Shown here in pieces: positions 30,676 through 39,221 of a stretch of 40,498 bases of DNA; the first letter of the stretch is position 1, and each line of letters opens with the position of its first letter. The translations under genes were made by a program, and so were the position numbers. The notes below the pieces were generated by a model. The model was not told where the DNA came from. It was given only the letters and a program-made list of their open reading frames with translations, and ran no database searches. The DNA is from an uncultured Lachnospiraceae bacterium (GTDB lineage: Bacteria > Bacillota > Clostridia > Lachnospirales > Lachnospiraceae): NCBI GenBank assembly GCA_910579735.1, contig CAJTUZ010000023.1:1-40498 (forward strand), read 5' to 3'.

Positions 30676-32307
30676 TTACGCATCCATTGCCACCGTAGCA
30701 AATGCAATATTTGTCGCATGATCCGCCACTCTTTCCAGACCGGATATGATATCGGAAAAGATCACGCCGGCCTCCGGACTGCATTCATTATTGGTCAGAC
30801 GGTCAAGATGCTTCTTCTGCAGTTCTTTCTCTTTCTCGTCGATCGCTTCTTCCAGATGATTGATATCTTCTTCATGCTCCTCCGAGCTTTTTACGAACAT
30901 TTCCAGTGAAAAACGCAGCAGTGTATTGACCATATCAAGCATCATGCCAAGCTCCGCCTGCGCCTCTTTACTGAAAGAAACGCCCGAATCGATCCTGCGC
31001 CTGGCGGCATCCGCTATATTTTCCGCATGATCGCCGATCCTCTCGATATCATTGACGACATGGAACAGCGAACCGAGGCTCTTTAAGTCTTCGATCGGCA
31101 GAGTCGTCTGGTTGATCTTTACCAGATAATCCGTAATGGAATGGCTGAGGAAATCGATGTTTTCTTCTACTTCGTAAACTTCCTCGATCTCACCCTCGTC
31201 AAGCGTGATCAGCGCATTCATTGCCCTGTTCAGATTCTCGCTTGCCAAAGAGGCTACCCGGTCCAATTCCTTAATAACTTCCACAACGGCGGTAGCCGGA
31301 TTGAAAACCACTTTTTCACCGATATATTTCAACTGGTGGCTGTCACGATAGCCTATCTTCTTATCATCACCCGGTACAAATATGTAAGTCATTTTTACGA
31401 TCGCTCCGATAAACGGAGACATGATAATAACCTGGAACAGCTTGATCGCGATATGTGCATATGCAACAATCCGCCCTGCGTCGTTATGCGCAATCTTCGC
31501 AAGAAGCGCAACGACCTGATCGACATCCAATATGAATAGTATGAAAACAAGCAGCGTACCGATAATATTGAAAATAAGGTGAATCGAAGCTGCTCTTTTG
31601 GCATCTTTTTTACCGGTCAGGGAGGCTAACAGAGCCGAAGTACAGGCGCCGATATTACAGCCGAGTATGATGAACATGCACATATCAAGTCCTAACAGCC
31701 CCTGATTGGCCATGAGGACCATAATACTGACCGTGACGGAAGAACTTTGTATTACCGCGGTCAAAAACGTTCCTAAAAGCACCGCCAATATCGGATTTGT
31801 CAAGGATGCAAACATATTCAGGACCGCTTCGGAATCCTTCATCCCCGACATGGCGCCGGACATCGTACTGAGTCCCATGAACAGAATACCGAAACCGACG
31901 ATGATCTCTCCGAATTTGGTGATCTTTTGCTTTTTGCAGAACATAACGACAATCACACCGACTAACAGAATGACCGGCGCTATTTTCTCGAGTTTAAAGG
32001 AAACCAGCAATGAGGTTACTGTCGTACCGATATTGGCGCCGAAAATGACGCCTGCCGCCTGATATAGATTCATCAGGCCGGAATTGACAAAACTGACTAC
32101 CATGACCGTACAGGCAGATGACGACTGGATGATCGCCGTAAAAATGACGCCTACCAGAATCCCCGTAAAACGATTAGTCGTTAACTGCTCCAATATTTGT
32201 CTTAACTTGGCGCCGGCTACCTTTTCAATACTTTCACTCATAACCCGCATGCCAAAAAGAAAGAGCCCTAAACCGCCCGCCATAGAAAGAATGATTTCCA
32301 GATTCAT
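30676..32307 (-). CDS. Na/Pi cotransporter with C-terminal PhoU-like domain
   Basis: A sodium-phosphate symporter of the NptA/PNaS family, 543 residues. The membrane part (to about residue 310) has eight or nine helices and the duplicated family motif, AIIQSSSACTVM in the first half and AVIQSSSVTVSI in the second, plus GANIGTTVT and GCNIGACTS. The cytoplasmic C-terminus (about 335-540) is helical and PhoU-like, with the two metal-binding repeats NDIERIGDHAENIA and SGLERVADHATNIA. GGAAGG precedes the ATG. A promoter lies at 32353-32381. Phosphate uptake fits the polyphosphate genes elsewhere in the window, though they are not adjacent. Confidence 0.94.
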   Translation of the reverse strand: MNLEIILSMAGGLGLFLFGMRVMSESIEKVAGAKLRQILEQLTTNRFTGILVGVIFTAIIQSSSACTVMVVSFVNSGLMNLYQAAGVIFGANIGTTVTSLLVSFKLEKIAPVILLVGVIVVMFCKKQKITKFGEIIVGFGILFMGLSTMSGAMSGMKDSEAVLNMFASLTNPILAVLLGTFLTAVIQSSSVTVSIMVLMANQGLLGLDMCMFIILGCNIGACTSALLASLTGKKDAKRAASIHLIFNIIGTLLVFILFILDVDQVVALLAKIAHNDAGRIVAYAHIAIKLFQVIIMSPFIGAIVKMTYIFVPGDDKKIGYRDSHQLKYIGEKVVFNPATAVVEVIKELDRVASLASENLNRAMNALITLDEGEIEEVYEVEENIDFLSHSITDYLVKINQTTLPIEDLKSLGSLFHVVNDIERIGDHAENIADAARRRIDSGVSFSKEAQAELGMMLDMVNTLLRFSLEMFVKSSEEHEEDINHLEEAIDEKEKELQKKHLDRLTNNECSPEAGVIFSDIISGLERVADHATNIAFATVAMDA

Positions 32308-32352
32308 GTTTGACCTTCCTTTGTACTTCTCACTTTAATCACAGATAATTTT

Positions 32353-32381
32353 ATTTTAAGATAAATTATAACCTCTGACAA
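32353..32381 (-). promoter_or_regulatory. Promoter for the Na/Pi cotransporter gene
   Basis: TTGTCA (32376-32381), a 17-base spacer and TAAAAT (32353-32358) on the minus strand, starting right after the ribF stop. Predicted start near 32346. No Pho box that I can recognise overlaps it. Confidence 0.55.
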
Positions 32382-32384
32382 GCC

Positions 32385-33311
32385 TTATTTTACCTTTTTG
32401 TGGAAAGCTGCACCTTCTTCAATGTCCCTCTGCACCTGCTCTTTTAACGCCTCTGTGCCTTCAAATTTCATTTCGGGACGTTTAAAGCCAAGCAGTTCCA
32501 CCGTGATCTCTCTGCCGTAAGCATCCTCGTCAAAAGCGTAAAGATAGGTTTCCACACCCATCACACATGTATCGCTTACCGTCGGCTTATACCCGACGTT
32601 GGATATTCCGGGATACCGCTTACCCGCAAGCAGGACACGGGAATAATATACACCGTTCGGCGGCAGGAGCTTTTCTTCCGCCGGCAGAAGGTTCAGCGTA
32701 GGCATCCCCATCTTCCTGCCAAGCTTCCGCCCGTGAGAAACGATACCATTTATGCTGTAAGGAACACCAAGCAGCGCCTGCGCTTTCTCCATATCGCCTT
32801 TCTCGACAGCTTCACGGACAATGGTCGAACTGACTTCCTCCCCCGCTACGCTTACTTTTTCGATCAGTTCCACGCGATACCCTGACGATTCCGCCATGCG
32901 CTTCAAAAGCGCGGCGTCTCCCGCCCCCTTTTTTCCGAATGACAAATCGGTCCCTGCCGCAATAAATGCCGCCTTTAATTTGCCGACAAGATACTCTTCC
33001 ACGAATCGTTCCGGTTCCGTGGCTGCGGTTTCTTTGTTGAGCGGAAATTCTATGAGTATGTCGATGCCTGCTTTTTTAAATGCCGCCCTTTTTTCTTCGA
33101 TACTCATCAGTCCTTTTGTTTCTTTTCCGGAAAAAAAGGCTTCCGGCGCCGGAGAAAAAGTAAAAACAACTGCAAGCAGTCCGTTTTTTTTCTGCTCCGT
33201 TATCTTTTCAAGCAGCTTCTGGTGCCCTAAATGAATACCATCGAATTTCCCGATGGCAACCGCACTTTTCCCGGGCAGCATGAATTCTGTTGTTTCTTTA
33301 ATGATCTGCAT
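32385..33311 (-). CDS. ribF: Bifunctional riboflavin kinase / FAD synthetase
   Basis: Converts riboflavin to FMN and FMN to FAD. The N-terminal FAD synthetase domain is a nucleotidyltransferase: IGKFDGIHLGHQKLL near 20-34, FTFSPAPEAFF, AAGTDLSFGKKGAGD and SSTIVREAVEKGD. The C-terminal riboflavin kinase domain has VSHGRKLGRKMGMPTLNL with the PTxN motif and PPNGVYYSRV. I start it at the ATG at 33311, four bases after the truB stop, because GGTGGG upstream is usable. An ATG at 33332 has its ribosome site touching the start codon. Length is 308 aa. It is the last gene of the nusA-infB operon. Confidence 0.95.
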   Translation of the reverse strand: MQIIKETTEFMLPGKSAVAIGKFDGIHLGHQKLLEKITEQKKNGLLAVVFTFSPAPEAFFSGKETKGLMSIEEKRAAFKKAGIDILIEFPLNKETAATEPERFVEEYLVGKLKAAFIAAGTDLSFGKKGAGDAALLKRMAESSGYRVELIEKVSVAGEEVSSTIVREAVEKGDMEKAQALLGVPYSINGIVSHGRKLGRKMGMPTLNLLPAEEKLLPPNGVYYSRVLLAGKRYPGISNVGYKPTVSDTCVMGVETYLYAFDEDAYGREITVELLGFKRPEMKFEGTEALKEQVQRDIEEGAAFHKKVK

Positions 33312-33315
33312 GGAT

Positions 33316-34233
33316 CTATTTCCCACCTTCATCTCCTGAAAGGAACATTTTCACCGGGAAAAACATCTCCGGTTCCTTCTCATATCGGTAAATACCGAAA
33401 AAAATATCCTGCCCGCCGTAAACGCGGACCTGTTCGCTATCATGATACGCATAATCTCCATGTATCATCTGTGCATGCAGGCGGTTTCCGTTTACGGGCA
33501 GTTTCAGATAGCCGTCTTTTACATATACCGCATGCAAATGCGAAAAAACCTGATCAACGGGTATGATATACCGGGAAAGACTGCCGTCGTCCCTGCATCG
33601 TTCCACATCCGAAACGGTAAGCGCATCCGCCGCCGGAAACTGCCCCACTCTGGTTCTTGTAAGCGACTGCATAACTCCGCCGCAGCCCAGTTTCCTGCCG
33701 ATATCATCACACAATGTCCGAATATAAGTGCCCTTGGAACACACTACCCGAAATCGGATCACCGGCAGCTCCATTTGCAGGATCTCCAGCTCCTCTATAC
33801 GAACGCTTCTTGCCTTGCGCTCCACTTCTTTTCCCTGTCTGGCCAGTTCATATAATTTCTTACCGTTTACTTTCAAAGCGGAATACATCGGCGGAACCTG
33901 TTCATAATTGCCAAGGAAACTGTATATGGCCTGCACGGCCTCTTCCTTTGAAACGACTGCGTCTTTTCTGGAAAGCACGGTTCCCGACATATCCTGTGTA
34001 TCTGTCGTTATGCCCAGCCGGAGTTCAGCCACATATTCTTTGGTTTCACCGGCTAACATATCGCAAAGTCTTGTCCCTACGCCAAGACATACAGGAAGCA
34101 CTCCTACCGCATCCGGATCGAGCGTTCCTGTATGACCTATTTTTTTCTGTCTTAATATGCCCCGTAGTTTGGCTACTACGTCATGGGAAGTATAGCCGGC
34201 TTCTTTGTATATATTAATGATCCCGTGATACAT
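33316..34233 (-). CDS. truB: tRNA pseudouridine(55) synthase
   Basis: Makes pseudouridine 55 in the T-loop of tRNAs. The catalytic Asp lies in KKIGHTGTLDPDAVGVLPV near residue 39. Further TruB motifs are KEYVAELRLGITTDTQD, PPMYSALKVNGKKLYELARQG and SKGTYIRTLCDDIG. The C-terminal part after residue 230 is a reduced PUA-like region. Length is 305 aa. GGGGAG lies nine bases before the ATG, which sits 20 bases inside the nrnA 3' end. Confidence 0.96.
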   Translation of the reverse strand: MYHGIINIYKEAGYTSHDVVAKLRGILRQKKIGHTGTLDPDAVGVLPVCLGVGTRLCDMLAGETKEYVAELRLGITTDTQDMSGTVLSRKDAVVSKEEAVQAIYSFLGNYEQVPPMYSALKVNGKKLYELARQGKEVERKARSVRIEELEILQMELPVIRFRVVCSKGTYIRTLCDDIGRKLGCGGVMQSLTRTRVGQFPAADALTVSDVERCRDDGSLSRYIIPVDQVFSHLHAVYVKDGYLKLPVNGNRLHAQMIHGDYAYHDSEQVRVYGGQDIFFGIYRYEKEPEMFFPVKMFLSGDEGGK

Positions 34234-35203
34234 TTTCCGTACTCCCCAATCTGCCGCGCGCTCTTAACTGCTCCTCAATATGTACGGACAGGTTGTTGAT
34301 CGCATCATGATAAGTCCCTTTCATATAACAGCCTGCCGCCCTTACGTGCCCGCCGCCGCCGAACAATACCGCGATAGCCGCCACGTCCACTTCTCCGTTA
34401 GAACGCATACTCACCTTATATTCCATAGAATCGGCCTCATACATAAAGATGGCACATTCCACGCCTTTCACGATCCGCAGCTGGTTGACAATGCCATCCA
34501 GATCCTTCGGTTCGGCCTGATAGAAGTTCATCGTTTTCTTACTTACCATACTGACAATGCACCTGCCTCCCAGGAAACGGACGCTCTCCAGAATCGCCCG
34601 GCCCATGATCTGGCTCTGCATATATGTTTTTTCATAAAATGTTTCATCGATGATCTTTGAAAAATCAAATCCGAATGCGATCAGCTCGGCCGCCAGATGA
34701 AGTGTTTTCGGAGAGGTATTGGAATACTTGAAAACGCCTGTGTCATGGATCAGTCCGATATAAAGCGCCTTTGCGATTGCCTCGTCTATCAGTTCCTTCT
34801 CAAGCAGTCCATACAGCAGTTCACAGGTTGAACTGCTCTCCGGATCCAGAATGTTGATATCACCGCAGCCCTGATTGCTGATATGGTGATCTATATTGAT
34901 CCTTTTCCCCGCTTTCTGAAACATCGTCTCCACAGGGCCAAGCCGCTCGGCATTACAGTCCATTGCGATAAAAACATCATATGTCATGTCTGCCGCAAGA
35001 TCCGTCCGAATCTTATCCACATCCCTGATACAATCAAAAATATCCGCCGGTTTTTCCAGATAAACGTCCACACGTACATCCGGAAGAGCCTTTGTCAGAT
35101 AAAGATATAATCCCATAACGGAACCGACACAATCTCCATCCGGTCTGAGATGGCCGCCGATTCCTATGGATTTCGCATCTTTTACTTCATCTATGATCTT
35201 CAT
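34214..35203 (-). CDS. nrnA: Oligoribonuclease / pAp phosphatase NrnA
   Basis: DHH-DHHA1 phosphoesterase that degrades nanoRNAs and dephosphorylates 3'-phosphoadenosine 5'-phosphate. The DHH domain has GIGGHLRPDGDCVGSVMG near 14-31, AMDCNAERLG, and the name-giving DHH in INIDHHISNQG near 103. IGLIHDTGVFKYSN gives motif IV. The DHHA1 RNA-binding end has FGGGGHVRAAGCYM. Length is 329 aa. Its ATG overlaps the rbfA TGA as ATGA, so translation is coupled. Its own ribosome binding site is weak. Confidence 0.95.
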   Translation of the reverse strand: MKIIDEVKDAKSIGIGGHLRPDGDCVGSVMGLYLYLTKALPDVRVDVYLEKPADIFDCIRDVDKIRTDLAADMTYDVFIAMDCNAERLGPVETMFQKAGKRINIDHHISNQGCGDINILDPESSSTCELLYGLLEKELIDEAIAKALYIGLIHDTGVFKYSNTSPKTLHLAAELIAFGFDFSKIIDETFYEKTYMQSQIMGRAILESVRFLGGRCIVSMVSKKTMNFYQAEPKDLDGIVNQLRIVKGVECAIFMYEADSMEYKVSMRSNGEVDVAAIAVLFGGGGHVRAAGCYMKGTYHDAINNLSVHIEEQLRARGRLGSTENVSRDH

Positions 35204-35574
35204 TCCGATAATGATTCCCCTTTCATTCCCTGTACGTCGTCGATCAGCTTTGACATATTAACACCATATGCGATCGACTGGTCCATGATGAATCGTATCT
35301 GCGGCGTGTTGCGCAGATTGATCTTACGCGCAAGCTGATTTCTGATAAATCCTTCCGCGCTGTTTAACCCCGCTAACGTGTCCGCCTGCGCCTGCCCGTC
35401 TCCGAGCACGCTGATCCATACTTTACATGTTTTAAGATCAGGCGCAACTTCCACCGCTACCACGGAGGTCACTTCACCGATACGGGGATCCTTCAGTTCT
35501 CCCCGTATGATCTCCGCGAGCGCTCTTTGCACCTCTCCGTTAATACGTGTATTTTTAATACTGTTTTTCCGCAT
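35200..35574 (-). CDS. rbfA: 30S ribosome-binding factor A
   Basis: Late 30S maturation factor with a KH-like fold, 124 aa. Family motifs are TRINGEVQRALAEIIRGELKDPRIGEV split over residues 9-35, TCKVWISVLG, and INLRNTPQIRFIMDQSIAYG near 90. The ATG at 35574 is backed by AAGGAGAG. The frame extends 57 codons upstream across a two-hairpin spacer without similarity, so the longer version is not real. It follows infB by 91 bases and shares ATGA with nrnA. Confidence 0.95.
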   Translation of the reverse strand: MRKNSIKNTRINGEVQRALAEIIRGELKDPRIGEVTSVVAVEVAPDLKTCKVWISVLGDGQAQADTLAGLNSAEGFIRNQLARKINLRNTPQIRFIMDQSIAYGVNMSKLIDDVQGMKGESLSE

Positions 35575-35590
35575 AAATCTCTCCTTTTGG

Positions 35591-35661
35591 AAGAATCGCT
35601 CCGCGATTCTTTCGGGCTTAACATGGAAAATCTTAGATGCCGTTCTCCGGCATCTTAGATT
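35591..35661 (-). promoter_or_regulatory. Two hairpins in the infB-rbfA spacer
   Basis: Stem one: 35629-35642 with 35648-35661, 14 bp with one mismatch, loop of five, starting four bases past the infB stop. Stem two: 35591-35599 with 35603-35611, nine perfect pairs closing on TCC and ending directly before AAAAGGAG of rbfA. Neither has a T tract. They may set relative expression or protect the infB mRNA 3' end. Confidence 0.6.
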
Positions 35662-35665
35662 TGCT

Positions 35666-38584
35666 TTAAGTCCTGGGTACCTCGACCATAATATATGCCT
35701 CAACGATATCCAGTTCCTGCATCTTATCAAATCCTTCGAAAACAAGACCGCACTCGAATCCGGCTTTTACTTCTTTTACGTCATCTTTAAATCTCTTTAA
35801 GGAAGCCAGTTCACCCTCATAGATCTGCTCACCCTCTCTGGTAATGCGAATCTTACAGCCTCTCTGGAATTCTCCATCGAGCACGTAAGAACCTGCAATA
35901 TTTCCGATCGCCGACGCCTTGAAGATCTGTCGTACTTCGGCATGGCCGATCACTTTCTCTTCAAATACAGGGTCTAACATACCCTTCATAGCCGCTTCGA
36001 TATCCTCGATCGCCTGATAGATTACTTTATAAAGTCTGACATCTACTCCTTCACGCTCCGCAACTGCCTTGGCTGTTGCATCCGGTCTGACATTGAAACC
36101 GATAATGATCGCCGAGGATGCGGAAGCAAGCGTTACGTCGGATTCCGTGATAGCGCCGACGCCGCCGTGAATACATTTTACTACGACTTCCTCATTGGAA
36201 AGCTTCATCAGGCTCTGTTTTACCGCTTCCACGCTGCCCTGTACATCTGCTTTGACGATCAGATTCAGTTCTTTCAGACTGCCCTCTTTGATCTGGCTGA
36301 ACAGGTCGTCGAGAGACATCCTGGACTTAGTATCTGCAAGCATCTCTTCTTTATGCTGCGCCATATAAGTATCTGCATAAGATTTGGCTGACTTGTCATT
36401 TTCATGCACGATAAATACTTCGCCGGCACTCGGTACATCGGAAAGACCGAGGATTTCTACCGGCATGGAAGGTTTTGCCTCTTTGACTCTTCTGCCCTTA
36501 TCGTCGATCATGGCTCTTACTTTACCATGACATGCTCCTGCAGAAATAAAGTCTCCTATATGCAGCGTTCCCTTCTGTACCAGCACAGTTGCCACCGGAC
36601 CGCGGCCTTTATCCAATTCCGCTTCGATAACAAGACCTCTTGCCCGTCTGTCGGGATTGGCTTTTAACTCCAGAATTTCAGAGGTTATCAGAATCGTCTC
36701 AAGCAATGTTTCAATGCCTTCGCCCGATTTGGCAGAAACGGGAACAAACTCCGTAGAACCGCCCCAATCTACCGGAATCAATTCATATTCCGTCATTTCC
36801 TGTTTTACTCTGTCAATGTTGGCATTCGGCTTATCAATCTTATTCACTGCAACAATGATCTCGATACCGGCCGCTTTCGCGTGGTTGATGGCTTCAACCG
36901 TCTGCGGCATAACACCGTCATCTGCCGCGATGACAAGGACAGCGATATCCGTAGCATTGGCGCCGCGCATACGCATAGCCGTAAACGCTTCATGACCCGG
37001 CGTATCCAGGAATGTTATCTTCTGGTTGTTGATATTAACAGTATAGGCGCCGATCGCCTGTGTAATACCGCCCGCTTCTTTATCCGTAACATTGGTTTTA
37101 CGAATCGCATCCAAAAGAGAAGTCTTACCATGATCAACATGACCCATAACACAGATGACGGGCGGTCTGGATGTCATTTTGCTCTCATCTTCTTCCTCTT
37201 CCTTTAACAGCTCTTCGATAACGTCTACTTTTACTTCTTTTTCACAGATAATTTCATACTCGATCGCAATATTTTCAGCATCTTCGAAAGAAATTTCGGA
37301 ATTTACCGTCACAATCTGTCCCTGCAGGAAAAGTTTCTTAATAATCACGGACGGCTGTATCTTCATCTTATCCGCCAGTTCCTTGATCGTCAGAGAATCC
37401 GGCAGTGTGATCACTTTGATCTGTTCTTCAACAACTGTCTCCACTTTCTTCTCGGGTTTGATGAAACGGCCCGCTTTATTACGGTTCTTTACGTTTACAT
37501 CATCCTCTTCGTAGATCAGATCTTTCCTGGAGCGTTTGTCTTTCTCCTGACTGATCCTGCGTTTTTCTTCATCTCTGTGCTTTTCAGTGTCCTTGACAGG
37601 GCTCTCGGGCATAAAGTCCTTGTTGTTTCCACCCTTCTTAAATCGATTGTCCGGCCCGCCGTTTCCTCTCTGAGGACGCTCATTATTGTTAAAATTCCTG
37701 CCGCTGCCGCCAGGAGACGCCGCACCACGATTATTTCCCTGATTATTATTAAAATTCGGACGCTTCTGTGTATCAGGCTTTCTATTGTCGTTATTATTAT
37801 ATTGTCTTTCCTGATTGGCCGGTTTATTCTGGACATTTGCATTTTCCCTGTTTTCCTGTTTCTCCAGTTTCTCCTGTCTTTCCAACTTCTCCTGCTGTCT
37901 GCGTTCCATACGGCGTTCCTGCTGCTGTTTCTGCCGCACATCGTAAGGCTCCGCCGTCACCGGAATCGGTTTCTGCGTCGGCCGCACGATTTGATGAGGC
38001 GCCTGCTGTACAGGACGGCCGCCATTTCCCGCAGGTCTTTTATCCGCACCGGACTGCGCGGGTCTGTTCCCCGGCATCTTGGAATTGTGCGGATTGCTTA
38101 CGAAAATAATCTTCTTTTTCTTTTTCGGGCGCTCGCCCGCATCCGGTCTTGCATTTGCAGGTGCATTCCCTGTCCTGTTCGTTTCCGAAACGCCGCCGTT
38201 TTTCCCCGTATTTTCCTTTCCTGCCGGTTCCGCTTTCACAGTGTTCTGCGGACCCGCCTCTGCTGCAGAGTTTCCCGCTTTTTCCTTCAATGCGGCATTC
38301 TCCGTTTTTTTCGTATTTTCTTCCGATACAGCACTTTCTTCTCTCACTGTATTTCCCCCTCCGGCAGTTTTTGCTGCCTTTCCTGCGCCGCTTTCCAAAG
38401 AAGCGTCTGCCGCCTTTCCGGCCTCGCTCTTGCCAAAGCGGCTGCGTACTAACGCAATGATCTCGTCTTCTATAGAACTCTGCGCTGCTTTTACTTCATA
38501 TCCTTTATCCTGCAAAAAAGCAAGAATTTCTTTGCTTTGCGTCTCTAACTCTTTTGCAAGCTCATGCACTTTCATTTTCGCCAT
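35666..38584 (-). CDS. infB: Translation initiation factor IF-2
   Basis: GTPase that brings initiator tRNA to the 30S subunit and promotes subunit joining. The 972-residue chain is on the long side. An IF2_N domain (VHELAKELETQSKEILAFL) starts it. A linker of about 330 residues follows, first Ala/Glu/Gly-rich, then KKKKKIIFV, then rich in Arg, Gln and Asn (NNNQGNN, FNNNERPQRGNGG). A second IF2_N-like domain (LTIKELADKMKIQPSVIIKK) precedes the G domain: GHVDHGKTSLL near 480, DTPGHEAFTAMR, NKIDKP. The C-terminal beta barrels end at MVEVPRT. GGAGG lies eight bases before the first ATG. It follows ylxQ by five bases. Confidence 0.97.
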   Translation of the reverse strand: MAKMKVHELAKELETQSKEILAFLQDKGYEVKAAQSSIEDEIIALVRSRFGKSEAGKAADASLESGAGKAAKTAGGGNTVREESAVSEENTKKTENAALKEKAGNSAAEAGPQNTVKAEPAGKENTGKNGGVSETNRTGNAPANARPDAGERPKKKKKIIFVSNPHNSKMPGNRPAQSGADKRPAGNGGRPVQQAPHQIVRPTQKPIPVTAEPYDVRQKQQQERRMERRQQEKLERQEKLEKQENRENANVQNKPANQERQYNNNDNRKPDTQKRPNFNNNQGNNRGAASPGGSGRNFNNNERPQRGNGGPDNRFKKGGNNKDFMPESPVKDTEKHRDEEKRRISQEKDKRSRKDLIYEEDDVNVKNRNKAGRFIKPEKKVETVVEEQIKVITLPDSLTIKELADKMKIQPSVIIKKLFLQGQIVTVNSEISFEDAENIAIEYEIICEKEVKVDVIEELLKEEEEDESKMTSRPPVICVMGHVDHGKTSLLDAIRKTNVTDKEAGGITQAIGAYTVNINNQKITFLDTPGHEAFTAMRMRGANATDIAVLVIAADDGVMPQTVEAINHAKAAGIEIIVAVNKIDKPNANIDRVKQEMTEYELIPVDWGGSTEFVPVSAKSGEGIETLLETILITSEILELKANPDRRARGLVIEAELDKGRGPVATVLVQKGTLHIGDFISAGACHGKVRAMIDDKGRRVKEAKPSMPVEILGLSDVPSAGEVFIVHENDKSAKSYADTYMAQHKEEMLADTKSRMSLDDLFSQIKEGSLKELNLIVKADVQGSVEAVKQSLMKLSNEEVVVKCIHGGVGAITESDVTLASASSAIIIGFNVRPDATAKAVAEREGVDVRLYKVIYQAIEDIEAAMKGMLDPVFEEKVIGHAEVRQIFKASAIGNIAGSYVLDGEFQRGCKIRITREGEQIYEGELASLKRFKDDVKEVKAGFECGLVFEGFDKMQELDIVEAYIMVEVPRT

Positions 38585-38589
38585 GCTTA

Positions 38590-38931
38590 CTACCTCCGTC
38601 TAATGATCAAATCTTCTAAATGTTTCCGTATCGAATCTGCAAATCCTGCATTGGTAACTGCCAGAGATGTTCTTTCTTCTTTTCCCATAGAGTGTCCAAG
38701 CCTTCCCTTCTCATCGAATAAATAAAAGGGTACTTTATAAAATTCACACATGTTTCGAAACTTTTTTTTCGTGTTATCGGAAGCATCTTCTGATACGATG
38801 ACCAGATATGCTTTCCCTGACTTTACCGCATTTTCTGTTGCAAATCCTCCACTGACAACATTTCTGGAACGAGCTGCAAGGCCAAGCATGGATAACACTT
38901 TCTGATTTAATGCTTTGTTATCCCCGCACAT
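38590..38931 (-). CDS. ylxQ: L7Ae-family RNA-binding protein YlxQ
   Basis: A small kink-turn-binding protein of the L7Ae/L30e family. The core is LSMLGLAARSRNVVSGGFATENAVKSGKAYLVIVSEDAS shown here in parts: LGLAARSRNVVSG, KAYLVIVSEDASDNTKK and YLFDEKGRLGHSMGKEER, ending AVTNAGFADSIRKHL. I place the start at the ATG at 38931 (113 aa), 14 bases inside ylxR. The Shine-Dalgarno GAGGAGG abuts it, so an internal start remains possible. Position between ylxR and infB is the standard one. Confidence 0.88.
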   Translation of the reverse strand: MCGDNKALNQKVLSMLGLAARSRNVVSGGFATENAVKSGKAYLVIVSEDASDNTKKKFRNMCEFYKVPFYLFDEKGRLGHSMGKEERTSLAVTNAGFADSIRKHLEDLIIRRR

Positions 38932-39190
38932 CCTCCTCAAACTCCTTCTCCAGTTTTTCATATATTTCATCCGGAATGTTCATCTTAAAGGAACGCTCTA
39001 AGCCTTTATTTTTTCCAGCTTTGACCAGACACTCTTTTTCCATGCAAAGATACGCTCCTCTGCCATTCTTCCTGCCGGTTGTATCTAGTTCTATAGAACC
39101 CTGCGCTGTTTTTAATACCCGCATCATTTCCCTTTTGCTCTTCATTTCTCCGCAGCCTACGCATTGTCTCATGGGAGTCTTTTTCGCCAT
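38918..39190 (-). CDS. ylxR: YlxR (RnpM) RNA-binding protein
   Basis: A 90-residue basic protein of the YlxR/DUF448 family. The signature MRQCVGCGEMKSKREMMRV contains the Cys-x-x-Cys-like start, and GRKNGRGAYLCMEKEC holds the GRGAY motif. In B. subtilis it has been reported to modulate RNase P, hence the name RnpM. The ATG at 39190 has AAAGGG upstream. It follows nusA by 31 bases and overlaps ylxQ. Confidence 0.93.
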   Translation of the reverse strand: MAKKTPMRQCVGCGEMKSKREMMRVLKTAQGSIELDTTGRKNGRGAYLCMEKECLVKAGKNKGLERSFKMNIPDEIYEKLEKEFEEDVRG

Positions 39191-39221
39191 AGAAATTATC
39201 CCTTTCTATTTCTATTGATCT

